Both the position numbers and the translations under genes were made by a program. Below, piece by piece: positions 55,391 through 63,876 of a stretch of DNA of 64,000 nt. Source of the DNA: Prevotella sp. DNF00663 (lineage in GTDB: Bacteria > Bacteroidota > Bacteroidia > Bacteroidales > Bacteroidaceae); assembly GCF_001553265.1 (NCBI RefSeq), contig NZ_KQ960601.1, forward strand, positions 1 to 64,000, read 5' to 3'. Positions within the stretch are counted from its first letter, which is position 1; each line of letters begins with the position of its first letter. Below the pieces are notes generated by a model. That model saw nothing but the letters and a program-made list of their open reading frames with translations, was not told where the DNA came from and did no database searches.

Positions 55391-57717
55391 GAAAAATATT
55401 CATCACACTATGTCTATTGTGCGTCTCGGGAGTCGCACTAGCACAGTTTGACGACAACGAATTCAACCAAATAGACGCTAGTGGAAACATCAGTACGAGG
55501 AATAAGAAGAATCAGGCTGACAGTCTTGGCAGCCACAAAGAGATTCCCAAAGGCATCAAAGTGTGGACGGTGGATTCGCGCTTTGGAGACATGCAGTCTG
55601 CCAAGTTGGATACCCTCTCCCACATGTACATGAATACCAACTTCACGACGGGATTAAGAGGCGAATACAATACCACAGGAAATCTTGGCGCACCACGCAT
55701 CCATCGGGTATTTATAGACCGTCCCGAAATAGGACAGTTTATCTTTACGGCCCCCTACGACTTCTTCGTGATACCCGTAGACAAATTCCAATTTACCAAC
55801 ACCTTGTCTCCTTTCACCAATCTAACTTACAATACAGGCGGTGGGAAAATCAATGGTGAGGATCATTTTACTGCAAAATTCGGAGTCAATGCGGGCAAGA
55901 AATTGGGAGTAGGATTCAATTTGGACTATCTCTATGGACGCGGTTTTTATGCCAATCAGAGTACATCGCACTTTGGTTATACCATGTATGGCAGCTATAT
56001 AGCCGACCGTTATCAGGCTCACTTGCTCTTTTCGACCAACCATCAAAAGGTGGCCGAGAACGGTGGTATCACCAACGACAACTATATCAAGCACCCGGAG
56101 AGTTTCACCGATAACTACTCCACCGACGAGATACCGACCGCCCTGTCTAAAAACTGGAATCGAAACGACAACCAACATATATTCTTCTCGCAGCGATATA
56201 ACCTAGGATTCAACCGCAAGGTACCTATGAGCGAGGATGAAATCAAGGCACGCAAATTTGCTCTTGCATCGAAAAAAGAGCAAGAGCTAAGGAAAGCTAA
56301 AGAAAAAGAGGGACTTGCCGATGAACCTAAACGAAGAAGAAACGAAGAGGAAAAAGAACCCGTGACCTTTGCCGGACGACCAGACGACGCAAAGGTAATG
56401 GGCAATGAGCCTGTAAAAGAAGACCAAAACAGCGAGCGAATCAAGGTGAACGGACAACAACATGCAGACAGTTTGATAGCTGTAGCTAACAAGGCTAAAG
56501 AAGATACAACATGGTTGAAAAACGAATATGTGCCTGTAACGAGCTTCATCCATACCCTGCAATTCGACTATGCACGGCGCATCTATCAGGCCTATAATAC
56601 ACCGGAGAACTTCTACGCCAACACATACAAAGCCCAAGAGCGACTAGGGGGTGACTCCATCTACGATGCTACACGCCACTACGAGTTGAAGAACACATTC
56701 GCCATCTCGCTGTTAGAGGGATTCAACAAGTATGCCAAGGCAGGCTTGAAAGGTTTCTTGACAAGCGACATGCGCCACTTCACCCTACCCTCGGCCGAGG
56801 GTGTGGACACCTACAACGAGCATAATATCAGCGTGGGGGCACAGTTGAATAAGACCCAAGGGAAGATGTTGCACTACAATGCCGTGTTAGAGACGTGGTT
56901 GGCAGGTAAGGATGCAGGACAATTAAAGCTGGATGCCACGGCAGACCTGAACTTCAAATTTCTCGGAGATACGGTTCAACTCGCTGCATCGGGCTTCTTC
57001 CACCGCAACAACCCTACCTTCTATTATCGCCATTATCATGCCCGTCACTTCTGGTGGGACAACGATAACATGAGCAAGATACTGCATACAAGGTTACAAG
57101 GTGCGTTATCTATTAAAAAGACACGGACACTCTTGCGAGTATCTGCCGACAATCTGAAGAACTATACTTATTTCGCCCAAAGTTACACTGCAGGTGAAAA
57201 TATGCGTACAGCCAATGCCGTGGCAGTGAAACAACACAGTGGTGCCATCAATGTATTAACAGCAGAACTGAGCCAAGATTTCACTTTCGGCCCGATAAAT
57301 TGGGAGAGTGTCATCACATATCAGAAGTCGAGCAAAAGCGATGTACTCCCTCTCCCAACATTGAATGCTTATACCAACCTCTATCTGAGATTCAAGATAG
57401 CCCGTGTATTGAACTGTGACTTCGGAGCCGATGCCCGTTATTTCACTTCGTACTATGCTCCCGACTACAGTCCGGCACTTGGTCAATATGCCGTACAAAC
57501 GAATACCAACACCACAGGCGAGGATAGCAGAGTGAAGATAGGCAACTACCCTATCGTAAACGTATATGCCAATTTCCACCTGAAACATACTCGATTCTTC
57601 GTGATGTACAGTCATGTAAACGCTGGAAGTGGTACGAGGAACTACTTCTTGACACCTCATCACCCACTGAACGGAAGCCTATTGAGATTCGGGGTTAGTT
57701 GGAACTTCTTCAATTAA
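55387..57717 (+). CDS. Putative porin of Bacteroidota
   Basis: The 776-residue protein has a signal peptide (to about 19, ALAQ) and resembles the family annotated putative porin: an N-terminal linker with KVWTVDSRFGDMQSAKLDTLSHMYMN, many amphipathic beta strands, and the C-terminal LRFGVSWNFFN with the terminal aromatic needed for outer-membrane insertion. A charged, low-complexity segment (about 285-355, Glu/Lys-rich) is probably a loop. The transported substrate is unknown. Translation is coupled to the preceding small membrane protein. Confidence 0.82.
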   Translation: MRKIFITLCLLCVSGVALAQFDDNEFNQIDASGNISTRNKKNQADSLGSHKEIPKGIKVWTVDSRFGDMQSAKLDTLSHMYMNTNFTTGLRGEYNTTGNLGAPRIHRVFIDRPEIGQFIFTAPYDFFVIPVDKFQFTNTLSPFTNLTYNTGGGKINGEDHFTAKFGVNAGKKLGVGFNLDYLYGRGFYANQSTSHFGYTMYGSYIADRYQAHLLFSTNHQKVAENGGITNDNYIKHPESFTDNYSTDEIPTALSKNWNRNDNQHIFFSQRYNLGFNRKVPMSEDEIKARKFALASKKEQELRKAKEKEGLADEPKRRRNEEEKEPVTFAGRPDDAKVMGNEPVKEDQNSERIKVNGQQHADSLIAVANKAKEDTTWLKNEYVPVTSFIHTLQFDYARRIYQAYNTPENFYANTYKAQERLGGDSIYDATRHYELKNTFAISLLEGFNKYAKAGLKGFLTSDMRHFTLPSAEGVDTYNEHNISVGAQLNKTQGKMLHYNAVLETWLAGKDAGQLKLDATADLNFKFLGDTVQLAASGFFHRNNPTFYYRHYHARHFWWDNDNMSKILHTRLQGALSIKKTRTLLRVSADNLKNYTYFAQSYTAGENMRTANAVAVKQHSGAINVLTAELSQDFTFGPINWESVITYQKSSKSDVLPLPTLNAYTNLYLRFKIARVLNCDFGADARYFTSYYAPDYSPALGQYAVQTNTNTTGEDSRVKIGNYPIVNVYANFHLKHTRFFVMYSHVNAGSGTRNYFLTPHHPLNGSLLRFGVSWNFFN

Positions 57718-57741
57718 TCAATATACCGGAGTCAGTTTATC

Positions 57742-58647
57742 ATGGAAGGACAGAACGGAATCAAGATAAATTCACTGAAAGCATGGATGTTGGCGTCGCG
57801 GCCAAAGACCTTGACGGGAGCAGCAGTTCCTATCATGGTGGCCATAGCTATGGCTGCTATGCACATGGAACAAGGGCTGTTCAGGACTGTACCTGCCATC
57901 CTTTGTCTGCTCTTCGCATTCACAATGCAAATCAATGCAAACTTCATCAACGATTATTTTGATTTTATCAGAGGTAATGACGATGATACCCGACTCGGTC
58001 CTCGAAGGGCTTGTGCGCAGGGATGGATAACACCTGAAGCCATGAAAAAGGGCTTAATCGTCACTACGCTCATAGCTTGTCTGATTGGATTACCTCTTAT
58101 ATGGTATGGCGGGATTGAGATGGTCGTCGTGGGATTGCTGTGTGTAGTCTTTTGTTTTCTATACACCACGAATCTTTCCTATATTGGTATGGGTGACATA
58201 TTAGTACTTGTCTTTTTCGGCATCATACCGGTTTGCTGTACCTATTATCTGGTAACAACAGACATTACATGGCCAGTATTCATTGCCTCAATAGCCTGCG
58301 GACTTGTCATTGATACCCTGTTGCTCGTGAACAACTATCGCGATAGGAAGAACGACATGGCTGCCGGAAAGCACACATTGGTCACCATGATAGGTGAAAA
58401 GAATACCGAGTGGCTGTATTTGGCGTGTGGATGGGTAGCTGTAGCACTGAATATCATAGTACTATGGATGGTTGATGTCCATTTAGTAGCAATTGGTTTA
58501 CCTGCTATTTACCTCATCATGCATACACGTACATGGCGCAAGATGGTAGAAATAAATCGTGGTAAGACCCTTAATCTCATTTTGGGACAAACGGCACGTA
58601 ATATGTTTATATATGGTGTATTGACTTCCTTAAGTCTCCTATTATAA
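57742..58647 (+). CDS. menA: 1,4-dihydroxy-2-naphthoate polyprenyltransferase
   Basis: The 301-residue UbiA-family inner-membrane enzyme has eight to nine helices. The first Asp-rich motif is NDYFDFIRGNDDD (70-82) and the second is NNYRDRKNDMAAGKHTL (about 193-209). The opening WMLASRPKTLTGAAVP is typical of MenA. It attaches the isoprenoid chain to DHNA in menaquinone synthesis; menaquinol feeds the cytochrome bd oxidase encoded earlier in the window. It lies 24 bp after the porin gene and 4 bp before the HD gene. Confidence 0.94.
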   Translation: MEGQNGIKINSLKAWMLASRPKTLTGAAVPIMVAIAMAAMHMEQGLFRTVPAILCLLFAFTMQINANFINDYFDFIRGNDDDTRLGPRRACAQGWITPEAMKKGLIVTTLIACLIGLPLIWYGGIEMVVVGLLCVVFCFLYTTNLSYIGMGDILVLVFFGIIPVCCTYYLVTTDITWPVFIASIACGLVIDTLLLVNNYRDRKNDMAAGKHTLVTMIGEKNTEWLYLACGWVAVALNIIVLWMVDVHLVAIGLPAIYLIMHTRTWRKMVEINRGKTLNLILGQTARNMFIYGVLTSLSLLL

Positions 58648-58651
58648 TAAT

Positions 58652-59302
58652 ATGGTTATAGAAAACGTAGATTTGGAGTTGATGGAGTTTGTTGAGCAAA
58701 ACATTCTCCCGCGCTATAATGAATTCGGAAGAAGTCATGGACTAGGTCATGTCAATCGGGTTATCAAAAATAGTTTGCTGCTTGCCAAAACCGTAGGAGC
58801 CAATATCAACATGTCGTATGCCATTGCTGCCTACCATGACTTGGGCATGAAGGGACCTCGCGCCATCCATCATATCACTGGAGGAAAGATACTTTTGGCC
58901 GATGCAAGACTCAAGAAATGGTTCTCACCGGAGCAAATCAAGATTATGAAAGAGGCCGTGGAAGACCACAGAGCAAGTGCCAGTCATGCACCACGAAGCA
59001 TCTATGGCAAAATAGTAGCAGAGGCCGACCGCGATTTAGAACCCGATACAGTATTCACACGAGCTGTACAATTCGGACTGGAACAGCATCCGGAATTTGA
59101 CAAGGAAGCACAATGGGAACGCTTCAAATCGCACATGCAGGAGAAGTACTCTGCCAGTGGGTACATCCATCTATGGATTAGGAATAGCCCGAACGAGAAG
59201 AATCTCAAGGAGATACGAGATATAATAGCCATTGAACCAGCTCTTAGAACGCAGTTCGACCGTATATACGACCAAGAGATTGCAGAGCAAAAACAAGCTT
59301 AA
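58652..59302 (+). CDS. HD-domain phosphohydrolase family protein
   Basis: The 216-residue soluble protein has an HD domain: HGLGHVNRV near 31-39 supplies the first His, YHDLGMKG near 68-75 the HD pair, and EDHRASASHAPRSIYGKIVAEADRDL the later His and Asp. Related proteins are metal-dependent phosphohydrolases of nucleotides or other phosphomonoesters; the substrate is unknown. It starts 4 bp after menA and is probably co-translated. Confidence 0.85.
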   Translation: MVIENVDLELMEFVEQNILPRYNEFGRSHGLGHVNRVIKNSLLLAKTVGANINMSYAIAAYHDLGMKGPRAIHHITGGKILLADARLKKWFSPEQIKIMKEAVEDHRASASHAPRSIYGKIVAEADRDLEPDTVFTRAVQFGLEQHPEFDKEAQWERFKSHMQEKYSASGYIHLWIRNSPNEKNLKEIRDIIAIEPALRTQFDRIYDQEIAEQKQA

Positions 59303-59351
59303 CCCTCGTTTTTTGTTCTTCAATTTCAACGCTCAAAAAGTTTACAGGAAG

Positions 59352-59383
59352 TTTGGTCAATCTAAAAAAAAAGACTACTTTTG
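59352..59383 (+). promoter_or_regulatory. Promoter of the tRNA-Thr/tRNA-Gly unit
   Basis: TTTG (59352-59355) and TACTTTTG (59376-59383) match both consensus elements with a 20-nt spacer. tRNA-Thr starts 41 bp downstream. Confidence 0.75.
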
Positions 59384-59423
59384 CACTCACATCTACACAG
59401 AGAGATGCAATCTGCATGTTGAT

Positions 59424-59496
59424 GCCGATATGGCTCAGTTGGTAGAGCAATTCATTCGTAATGAATAGGTCCCCGGTTCGAGTCCGGGTATCGGCT
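59424..59496 (+). tRNA. tRNA-Thr (anticodon CGT)
   Basis: The 73-nt cloverleaf has acceptor GCCGATA/TATCGGC, anticodon stem ATTCA/TGAAT with loop TTCGTAA (CGT, codon ACG), and T loop TTCGAGT. CCA is not encoded. Confidence 0.95.
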
Positions 59497-59501
59497 CACA
59501 A

Positions 59502-59574
59502 GCGGTAATAGCTCAGTTGGTAGAGCGTTGGCTTCCCAAGCCAAAAGTCGCGAGTTCGAGTCTCGTTTACCGCT
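59502..59574 (+). tRNA. tRNA-Gly (anticodon CCC)
   Basis: The 73-nt cloverleaf has acceptor GCGGTAA/TTACCGC, anticodon stem TTGGC/GCCAA with loop TTCCCAA (CCC, codon GGG), and T loop TTCGAGT. It lies five bases after tRNA-Thr and shares its promoter. Confidence 0.95.
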
Positions 59575-59593
59575 CTTCGTTGTTTATCAAGTA

Positions 59594-59633
59594 GTTACAA
59601 AGTTTTTGTAACAAGCAAAAATCCCTTGTTTTT
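59594..59633 (+). terminator. Probable terminator after tRNA-Gly
   Basis: GTTACAA (59594-59600) pairs with TTGTAAC (59606-59612), and an overlapping AACAAG (59610-59615) pairs with CTTGTT (59625-59630) followed by TTTA. The stems are short, so confidence is moderate. Confidence 0.4.
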
Positions 59634-59771
59634 ATATATGTTTAAGCGCTGAAATGTCAAAATGAGGCATAATTATGCGTATTTATGTGGGCTGTAGTCT
59701 AAGATATAGTTTGGCTTTTTAGAACTTTATAGCAAGACTACTTTCAGCCACAGAAGCATGATGATCAAACT
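59634..59771. other. Gene-free stretch
   Basis: This AT-rich stretch lies between the tRNA-Gly terminator and the terminator of the GH2 remnant. I see no gene or repeat in it. Confidence 0.5.
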
Positions 59772-59804
59772 AAAAAAGGGACTCAGTTAATAAAACTGAG
59801 CCCC
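59772..59804 (-). terminator. Terminator of the former GH2 gene
   Basis: On the minus strand GGGGCTCAGTT (59804-59794) pairs with AACTGAGTCCC (59788-59778), with one mismatch in the stem, followed by TTTTTT. It lies just after the stop codon at 59829. Confidence 0.75.
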
Positions 59805-59828
59805 AAGAAGTAACTTTAACTTAATACA

Positions 59829-60065
59829 TCACATATTAAAACCACTTACGTCTATAACAGGAGTACACCCACGGGAGTCTTGATTATTCCATGTGATAGT
59901 AATAGTCTTAGACTCCGACGGCATTAGATGAAAATAATTATCACTATAGATAACAGGTAGAATCTGTTCGCCATCATTTCCCTTAAGATTCAAGCGCACC
60001 ATAAGTGCAGTGTTCTGCACCTTTAAGCCGATTTTTTGGCAAAAAACACGAGAAACATTTGCAGG
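59829..60065 (-). pseudogene. 3' remnant of a GH2 beta-mannosidase/exo-glucosaminidase-type gene
   Basis: The minus-strand frame encodes KVQNTALMVRLNLKGNDG, then QILPVIYSDNYFHLMPSES and a short beta-sandwich end with the stop at 59829. The YSDNYF.LMP.ES pattern is typical of the last Ig-like domain of GH2 beta-mannosidases and exo-beta-glucosaminidases (usually 800-900 residues). Only about 70 residues remain; upstream the frame closes at 60066 and the tRNA-Lys promoter begins. The native terminator survives. The most likely history is a deletion that joined the tRNA-Lys region to the end of this gene. Confidence 0.7.
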
Positions 60066-60089
60066 TTAACGAAAAACGCATTACCTTTG
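60058..60089 (+). promoter_or_regulatory. Promoter of the tRNA-Lys pair
   Basis: TTTG (60058-60061) and TACCTTTG (60082-60089) match both consensus elements with a 20-nt spacer. The first tRNA-Lys starts 42 bp downstream. Confidence 0.78.
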
Positions 60090-60130
60090 CACTCGCTATT
60101 CAGAAATGCTCATTTCGCTGGATAGAGAAT

Positions 60131-60203
60131 GCGCCCTTAGCTCAGTTGGTAGAGCAACTGACTCTTAATCAGTGGGTCTAGGGTTCGAGTCCCTAAGGGC
60201 GCA
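60131..60203 (+). tRNA. tRNA-Lys (anticodon CTT), copy 1
   Basis: The acceptor GCGCCCT/AGGGCGC, anticodon stem ACTGA/TCAGT with loop CTCTTAA (CTT, codon AAG) and T loop TTCGAGT are complete. The genome reads CCA directly after the discriminator A (60204-60206), unlike the other tRNAs here. Confidence 0.95.
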
Positions 60204-60224
60204 CCACACAAAAGGCAGAGCAAC

Positions 60225-60297
60225 GCGCCCTTAGCTCAGCTGGTAGAGCAACTGACTCTTAATCAGTGGGTCTAGGGTTCGAGTCCCTAAGGGCGCA
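60225..60297 (+). tRNA. tRNA-Lys (anticodon CTT), copy 2
   Basis: It is identical to copy 1 apart from one base in the D loop (CAGCTGG in place of CAGTTGG). CCA is not encoded. A hairpin terminator follows. Confidence 0.95.
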
Positions 60298-60301
60298 CAA
60301 G

Positions 60302-60332
60302 AGAGAAACATTTCGATGTTTCTCTTTTTTTA
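60302..60332 (+). terminator. Terminator of the tRNA-Lys pair
   Basis: GAGAAACAT (60303-60311) pairs with ATGTTTCTC (60316-60324) across a TTCG loop, followed by seven T. It is also close to the stop of the convergent TPR gene at 60344. Confidence 0.85.
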
Positions 60333-60343
60333 TTCCCGTAAGT

Positions 60344-62329
60344 TTAATGTTTTTCCGAAGCGTATTTCTTCATCACACTGTAAGCATCATAGATACCTAG
60401 TTCACCGGCCTTGCTCAAATCAGCAAGCCCTTTCGACTTATTACCACTAAAGATATAAGTCAATCCACGATTGAAATAAGCTTCCGCAAGACTAGGATTC
60501 AGCGTAATGGCTTGTGTATATGTATCAATAGCATCATTATAATTACGCTGCATAGCATGTAGATTGGCAATGTCATAGATGACGAATGCATTTTTCTCTC
60601 CGGCCATTCCAGAAGCTCGTCGCAGGTCATCAAGCGACTTACCTAGAACAACTTTCAAATCATTCCCATTACTTTGAGCATAATTAGACATCATGGCTTG
60701 GCACACTCCACGCTGCCAATAGGCCAATACCGAGACCGAATCCATGGTCATATAATCGTTAATATCGTTCAAAGCTTCCGAAAAATTGTGCGTACTTGCG
60801 TGGGCTACAGCACGTTGAAAAAGCAAAGTGGCTACCTGATTGTAATTCTTGATATCAGAGATTCGCGTCGTCAAGCTATCAATAGCGACAAAATACCGAC
60901 GCGACTGTTCCTGCGTCAACGCATTGGACTTGCAAGAAATATATACCGGCAAAGTTGGACGAATCGTTCGATTGAATGTCTCCACATCGCGATCAACCAA
61001 TTGATAGCTGTTAATACCATTCTTATAAGGCATATAAGACAGCAAGAACATCGGCATATACTCTACTTCCACATTTCTATCTTGTACGTTTCCACGATAT
61101 TCATTCTTATATTCCGGTGTCGTCACCTCATTGTCTTGAACCACCCATTGGTCGTACTTCTCAACGTCAATATCGCTCATTTTGCGTACTTGACGAAGTT
61201 TACTACGCGACCAACGTTGCTGGATACCCACGTGTTTATCCATCTGTCGCTTCAATACCCTAAACTCATCTAGTTCCGCTTTGGCCGTCATACCGAGTCT
61301 ACGATAACAGTTGGCACGACTCGTCAAACCATTCCAAAAGTTTGGGAACTTCTCTATTACCCGCGAATAATCTCGAATAGCAGCCCGATAATCACCCGTT
61401 CGGTCCAATAGGATTGCACGATTATAAAGCGCCAATAAATTATCGGGCTCCAAACCAAGCACATAATTAAAATCTTCTATAGCACGGTTATCATCTCCCA
61501 ATGTCTGTCTGAGCAATCCGCGGTTGTAATGTGCAATAAAATTATTACCATTCATGCTGATTGCACGGTCGTAATCCTCCATTGCTTGACGCAATTTATT
61601 GAGATTGACGCGTGTCATTGCACGGTAAGTATAGTTGTTGACAACCTTCGGAGTATAATGAATAGCACTGGAGAAAGCCTTCTCTGCCGCAGCCCAATTC
61701 TTACGTTGAAGATTCAAGCGCCCCACGATAGACCACGAGTTGCCATCGTATGGATTCACCTTCAACGTCTTTTCCAACCACCGTGAAGCCGTAGCCGTGT
61801 CGTTGGCATTCAAATATGTTTCTGTCATCAAGCCATAAGCATTGGGCATACTAGGCCACCGTTTGATGACATATTTTAAATCTTCGCGTGCTTTCTCTAC
61901 ATCTTTACTTCTATAGCGAGCATAAGCACGATTAAACCAACTTCCTTTCTGATCGGGATTCAGCTTCAATGCCGCATCAAAATCGGTGATGGCATCTTGA
62001 AACTTATCTTGATTCATGCGACTCTCCGCACGAAAATTGAATATCTGATAGATGTAGGGATTCAGTTTGACAGCCTCCGTAAAGTCACTTTCTGCCCCAG
62101 CATAATCACCCAAACACTCTTTGGCCACTCCCCGATAATACCAAGGCTGGTACAGATACGGTTTCCCCGAAAGAATATTGTTGCAATGCTGAATAGCAAC
62201 CACATAGTCATGATAGTCCAATGCAATCTCTGCTGAGATTAAAAGTCTGTTCGTGTTGTACTGCGCTCGCATAGAAACGGTACACCACAAGAACAATATC
62301 AAGACTACAAGTTTTCTATTCTTCATCAT
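60344..62329 (-). CDS. Exported TPR-repeat protein
   Basis: The 661-residue protein has a signal peptide (to about 22) and about ten to twelve tetratricopeptide repeats: eight in the first 340 residues (for example NPYIYQIFNFRAESRMNQDKF and FIAHYNRGLLRQTLGDDNRA), a basic linker with a non-TPR region (about 345-480), and a few more repeats before the end (AIDTYTQAITLNPSLAEAYFNRG). It likely acts as a protein-interaction scaffold in the periplasm; partners are unknown. It lies 18 bp after def and ends the minus-strand operon. Confidence 0.85.
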   Translation of the reverse strand: MMKNRKLVVLILFLWCTVSMRAQYNTNRLLISAEIALDYHDYVVAIQHCNNILSGKPYLYQPWYYRGVAKECLGDYAGAESDFTEAVKLNPYIYQIFNFRAESRMNQDKFQDAITDFDAALKLNPDQKGSWFNRAYARYRSKDVEKAREDLKYVIKRWPSMPNAYGLMTETYLNANDTATASRWLEKTLKVNPYDGNSWSIVGRLNLQRKNWAAAEKAFSSAIHYTPKVVNNYTYRAMTRVNLNKLRQAMEDYDRAISMNGNNFIAHYNRGLLRQTLGDDNRAIEDFNYVLGLEPDNLLALYNRAILLDRTGDYRAAIRDYSRVIEKFPNFWNGLTSRANCYRRLGMTAKAELDEFRVLKRQMDKHVGIQQRWSRSKLRQVRKMSDIDVEKYDQWVVQDNEVTTPEYKNEYRGNVQDRNVEVEYMPMFLLSYMPYKNGINSYQLVDRDVETFNRTIRPTLPVYISCKSNALTQEQSRRYFVAIDSLTTRISDIKNYNQVATLLFQRAVAHASTHNFSEALNDINDYMTMDSVSVLAYWQRGVCQAMMSNYAQSNGNDLKVVLGKSLDDLRRASGMAGEKNAFVIYDIANLHAMQRNYNDAIDTYTQAITLNPSLAEAYFNRGLTYIFSGNKSKGLADLSKAGELGIYDAYSVMKKYASEKH

Positions 62330-62347
62330 CGCAAACTAAGAATTATC

Positions 62348-62911
62348 TTATTTGCGAGCTACCTTTACGCGATAACTGCAACTGAATTTGCCCTTGACAA
62401 TGGACTTTAATTTACTACTGATAATCTGTTTACGGAATGGAGTCAGATGGTCTACAAACATTTTTCCATCCAAATGGTCAAACTCATGTTGCATGACACG
62501 AGCCAAATAACCATCTATCCATTCCTCATGCTCGGTAAAATCAGGATCCATCCACTTCACGCGAATGCGCGAATAACGTGGCACTCCCTCGTGAATACCG
62601 GGAATCGAGAGGCATCCCTCTTCCATCGTCACCTTCTTAGAAGTTTCGTCTATCTCCAAGATATGGGGATTGATGTAAGCATGACGGAAGTCTTTATATT
62701 CGGGTAAATCACCACTCAACACATCCAAATCAATCACCGCCAAGCGAATAGCTTTTCCTATCTGCGGTGCGGCAAGCCCTACACCTTCGCTAGCTGTAAG
62801 CGTTTCAAACATGTCGGCAATGAGTTTGTCAAGTTCAGGATAATCAGGTGTGATGTCTTCTGTCACTTTACGAAGCACACCCTGACCATAAGTATAAATG
62901 GGTAATATCAC
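62348..62911 (-). CDS. def: Peptide deformylase
   Basis: The 187-residue enzyme has the three metal/catalytic motifs GVGLAAPQIG (about 41-50), EGCLSIPG (about 97-104) and QHEFDHLDG (about 141-149), which supply Cys, two His and the catalytic Glu. It removes the formyl group from nascent N-termini in the cytoplasm. It lies 46 bp after ruvX and 18 bp before the TPR gene. Confidence 0.96.
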   Translation of the reverse strand: MILPIYTYGQGVLRKVTEDITPDYPELDKLIADMFETLTASEGVGLAAPQIGKAIRLAVIDLDVLSGDLPEYKDFRHAYINPHILEIDETSKKVTMEEGCLSIPGIHEGVPRYSRIRVKWMDPDFTEHEEWIDGYLARVMQHEFDHLDGKMFVDHLTPFRKQIISSKLKSIVKGKFSCSYRVKVARK

Positions 62912-62957
62912 TTTCTCGTTCTAATTTATTTTTTGTTGTTTCTGTGTTTATTCGGCC

Positions 62958-63377
62958 TTATAGCCTACGGCTCGACATATAATCCTGCAAGATAATAGTC
63001 GCGCTGATTTCATCTACCAGTCCTTTGTTCTCCCTTCTGACTTTCTTCCCCACTCCACTTTCTATCAACACGCGATGAGCAAGCACCGATGTGAACCGTT
63101 CATCATAATAGTCGATGGGAATTTCGGGATGAGCATTGCGCCAACGATTGACAAATTGCTGCACACGCTGTAGGTTCTCGCTCGGCAATCCATTGGTTTG
63201 CATAGGCTTACCTATGACCAATTGCTCCACCGGCTCGCGTCCAATATACTGTTGGAGATAGTCGAATAGTTCAGACGTAGAAACAGTCGCCAATCCGTTA
63301 GCAATAAGTTTTAACGGATCGGTGACTGCAAGTCCTGTACGTTTCTTACCGTAATCTATAGCAAGTATACGTCCCAC
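62958..63377 (-). CDS. ruvX: Holliday junction resolvase-like RuvX/YqgF
   Basis: The 139-residue protein has an RNase H-like fold opening RILAIDYGKKRTGLAVTDP with the first catalytic Asp, VIGKPMQTNG in the centre, and YYDERFTSVLAHR with the second acidic residues. It is implicated in 16S rRNA 5' processing and possibly Holliday junction resolution, in the cytoplasm. It starts 16 bp after the SPOR lipoprotein gene. Confidence 0.92.
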   Translation of the reverse strand: MGRILAIDYGKKRTGLAVTDPLKLIANGLATVSTSELFDYLQQYIGREPVEQLVIGKPMQTNGLPSENLQRVQQFVNRWRNAHPEIPIDYYDERFTSVLAHRVLIESGVGKKVRRENKGLVDEISATIILQDYMSSRRL

Positions 63378-63393
63378 TCAGTATATGTATGGT

Positions 63394-63876
63394 TTACTTT
63401 TTAAAGAGCAACCATGCATCGGGATACTTACTACGCAAGTCGTCACGACTACGAACAGCATCACTCTTAGACGCAAAAGACGTTGCTACAACACGATACA
63501 TACCGCGTTCGCTGTTAAACACGATAGATGGGGTATAACCTGCAGACTGCAATGTGCTCTGAAGTCCTTCAGCGTTAGCCTTCAAAGAGAAAGAACCAAC
63601 TACCACACCGAATCCGTTAATAGCCGGGCCACTCACTACTGCATAGTTCTCACGGCGCACGGTAGCGTTATCAGCATTGTCTACAACCGTAGTTTGGGTT
63701 ACAGGCTGCTGTGTTACTGGTGTCACTGTCGGAGTAGTTGTCTCTGGTTCGGTTGTTGTCTGTTCCTGTGCTTTAGCTCTTTCATAAGCTTTCTTATAAG
63801 CACTTTCACTCGATTTACAACTTGTAAAAGCCAATGCCACACATAGTCCGGCACATGCTACCATATACTTCTTCAT
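63394..63876 (-). CDS. SPOR-domain lipoprotein
   Basis: The 160-residue protein has a lipoprotein signal (ALAFTSC, Cys20), a charged then Thr/Pro-rich linker (about 25-65) and a C-terminal SPOR domain (about 80-158; GFGVVVGSFSLKANAEGLQSTLQSAGYTPSIV). SPOR domains bind peptidoglycan strands stripped of stem peptides at division sites. The protein is expected to be anchored in the outer membrane facing the cell wall. It opens the operon with ruvX, def and the TPR gene. Confidence 0.9.
   Translation of the reverse strand: MKKYMVACAGLCVALAFTSCKSSESAYKKAYERAKAQEQTTTEPETTTPTVTPVTQQPVTQTTVVDNADNATVRRENYAVVSGPAINGFGVVVGSFSLKANAEGLQSTLQSAGYTPSIVFNSERGMYRVVATSFASKSDAVRSRDDLRSKYPDAWLLFKK

Noticed and set aside
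60674..61273. 199-codon open frame on the plus strand
   Set aside because: It is wholly antisense to the TPR protein gene, whose repeats and signal peptide are clear; the frame shows no domain.
63385..63846. 153-codon plus-strand open frame
   Set aside because: It is antisense to the SPOR lipoprotein gene, which has a lipobox and a clear SPOR domain.
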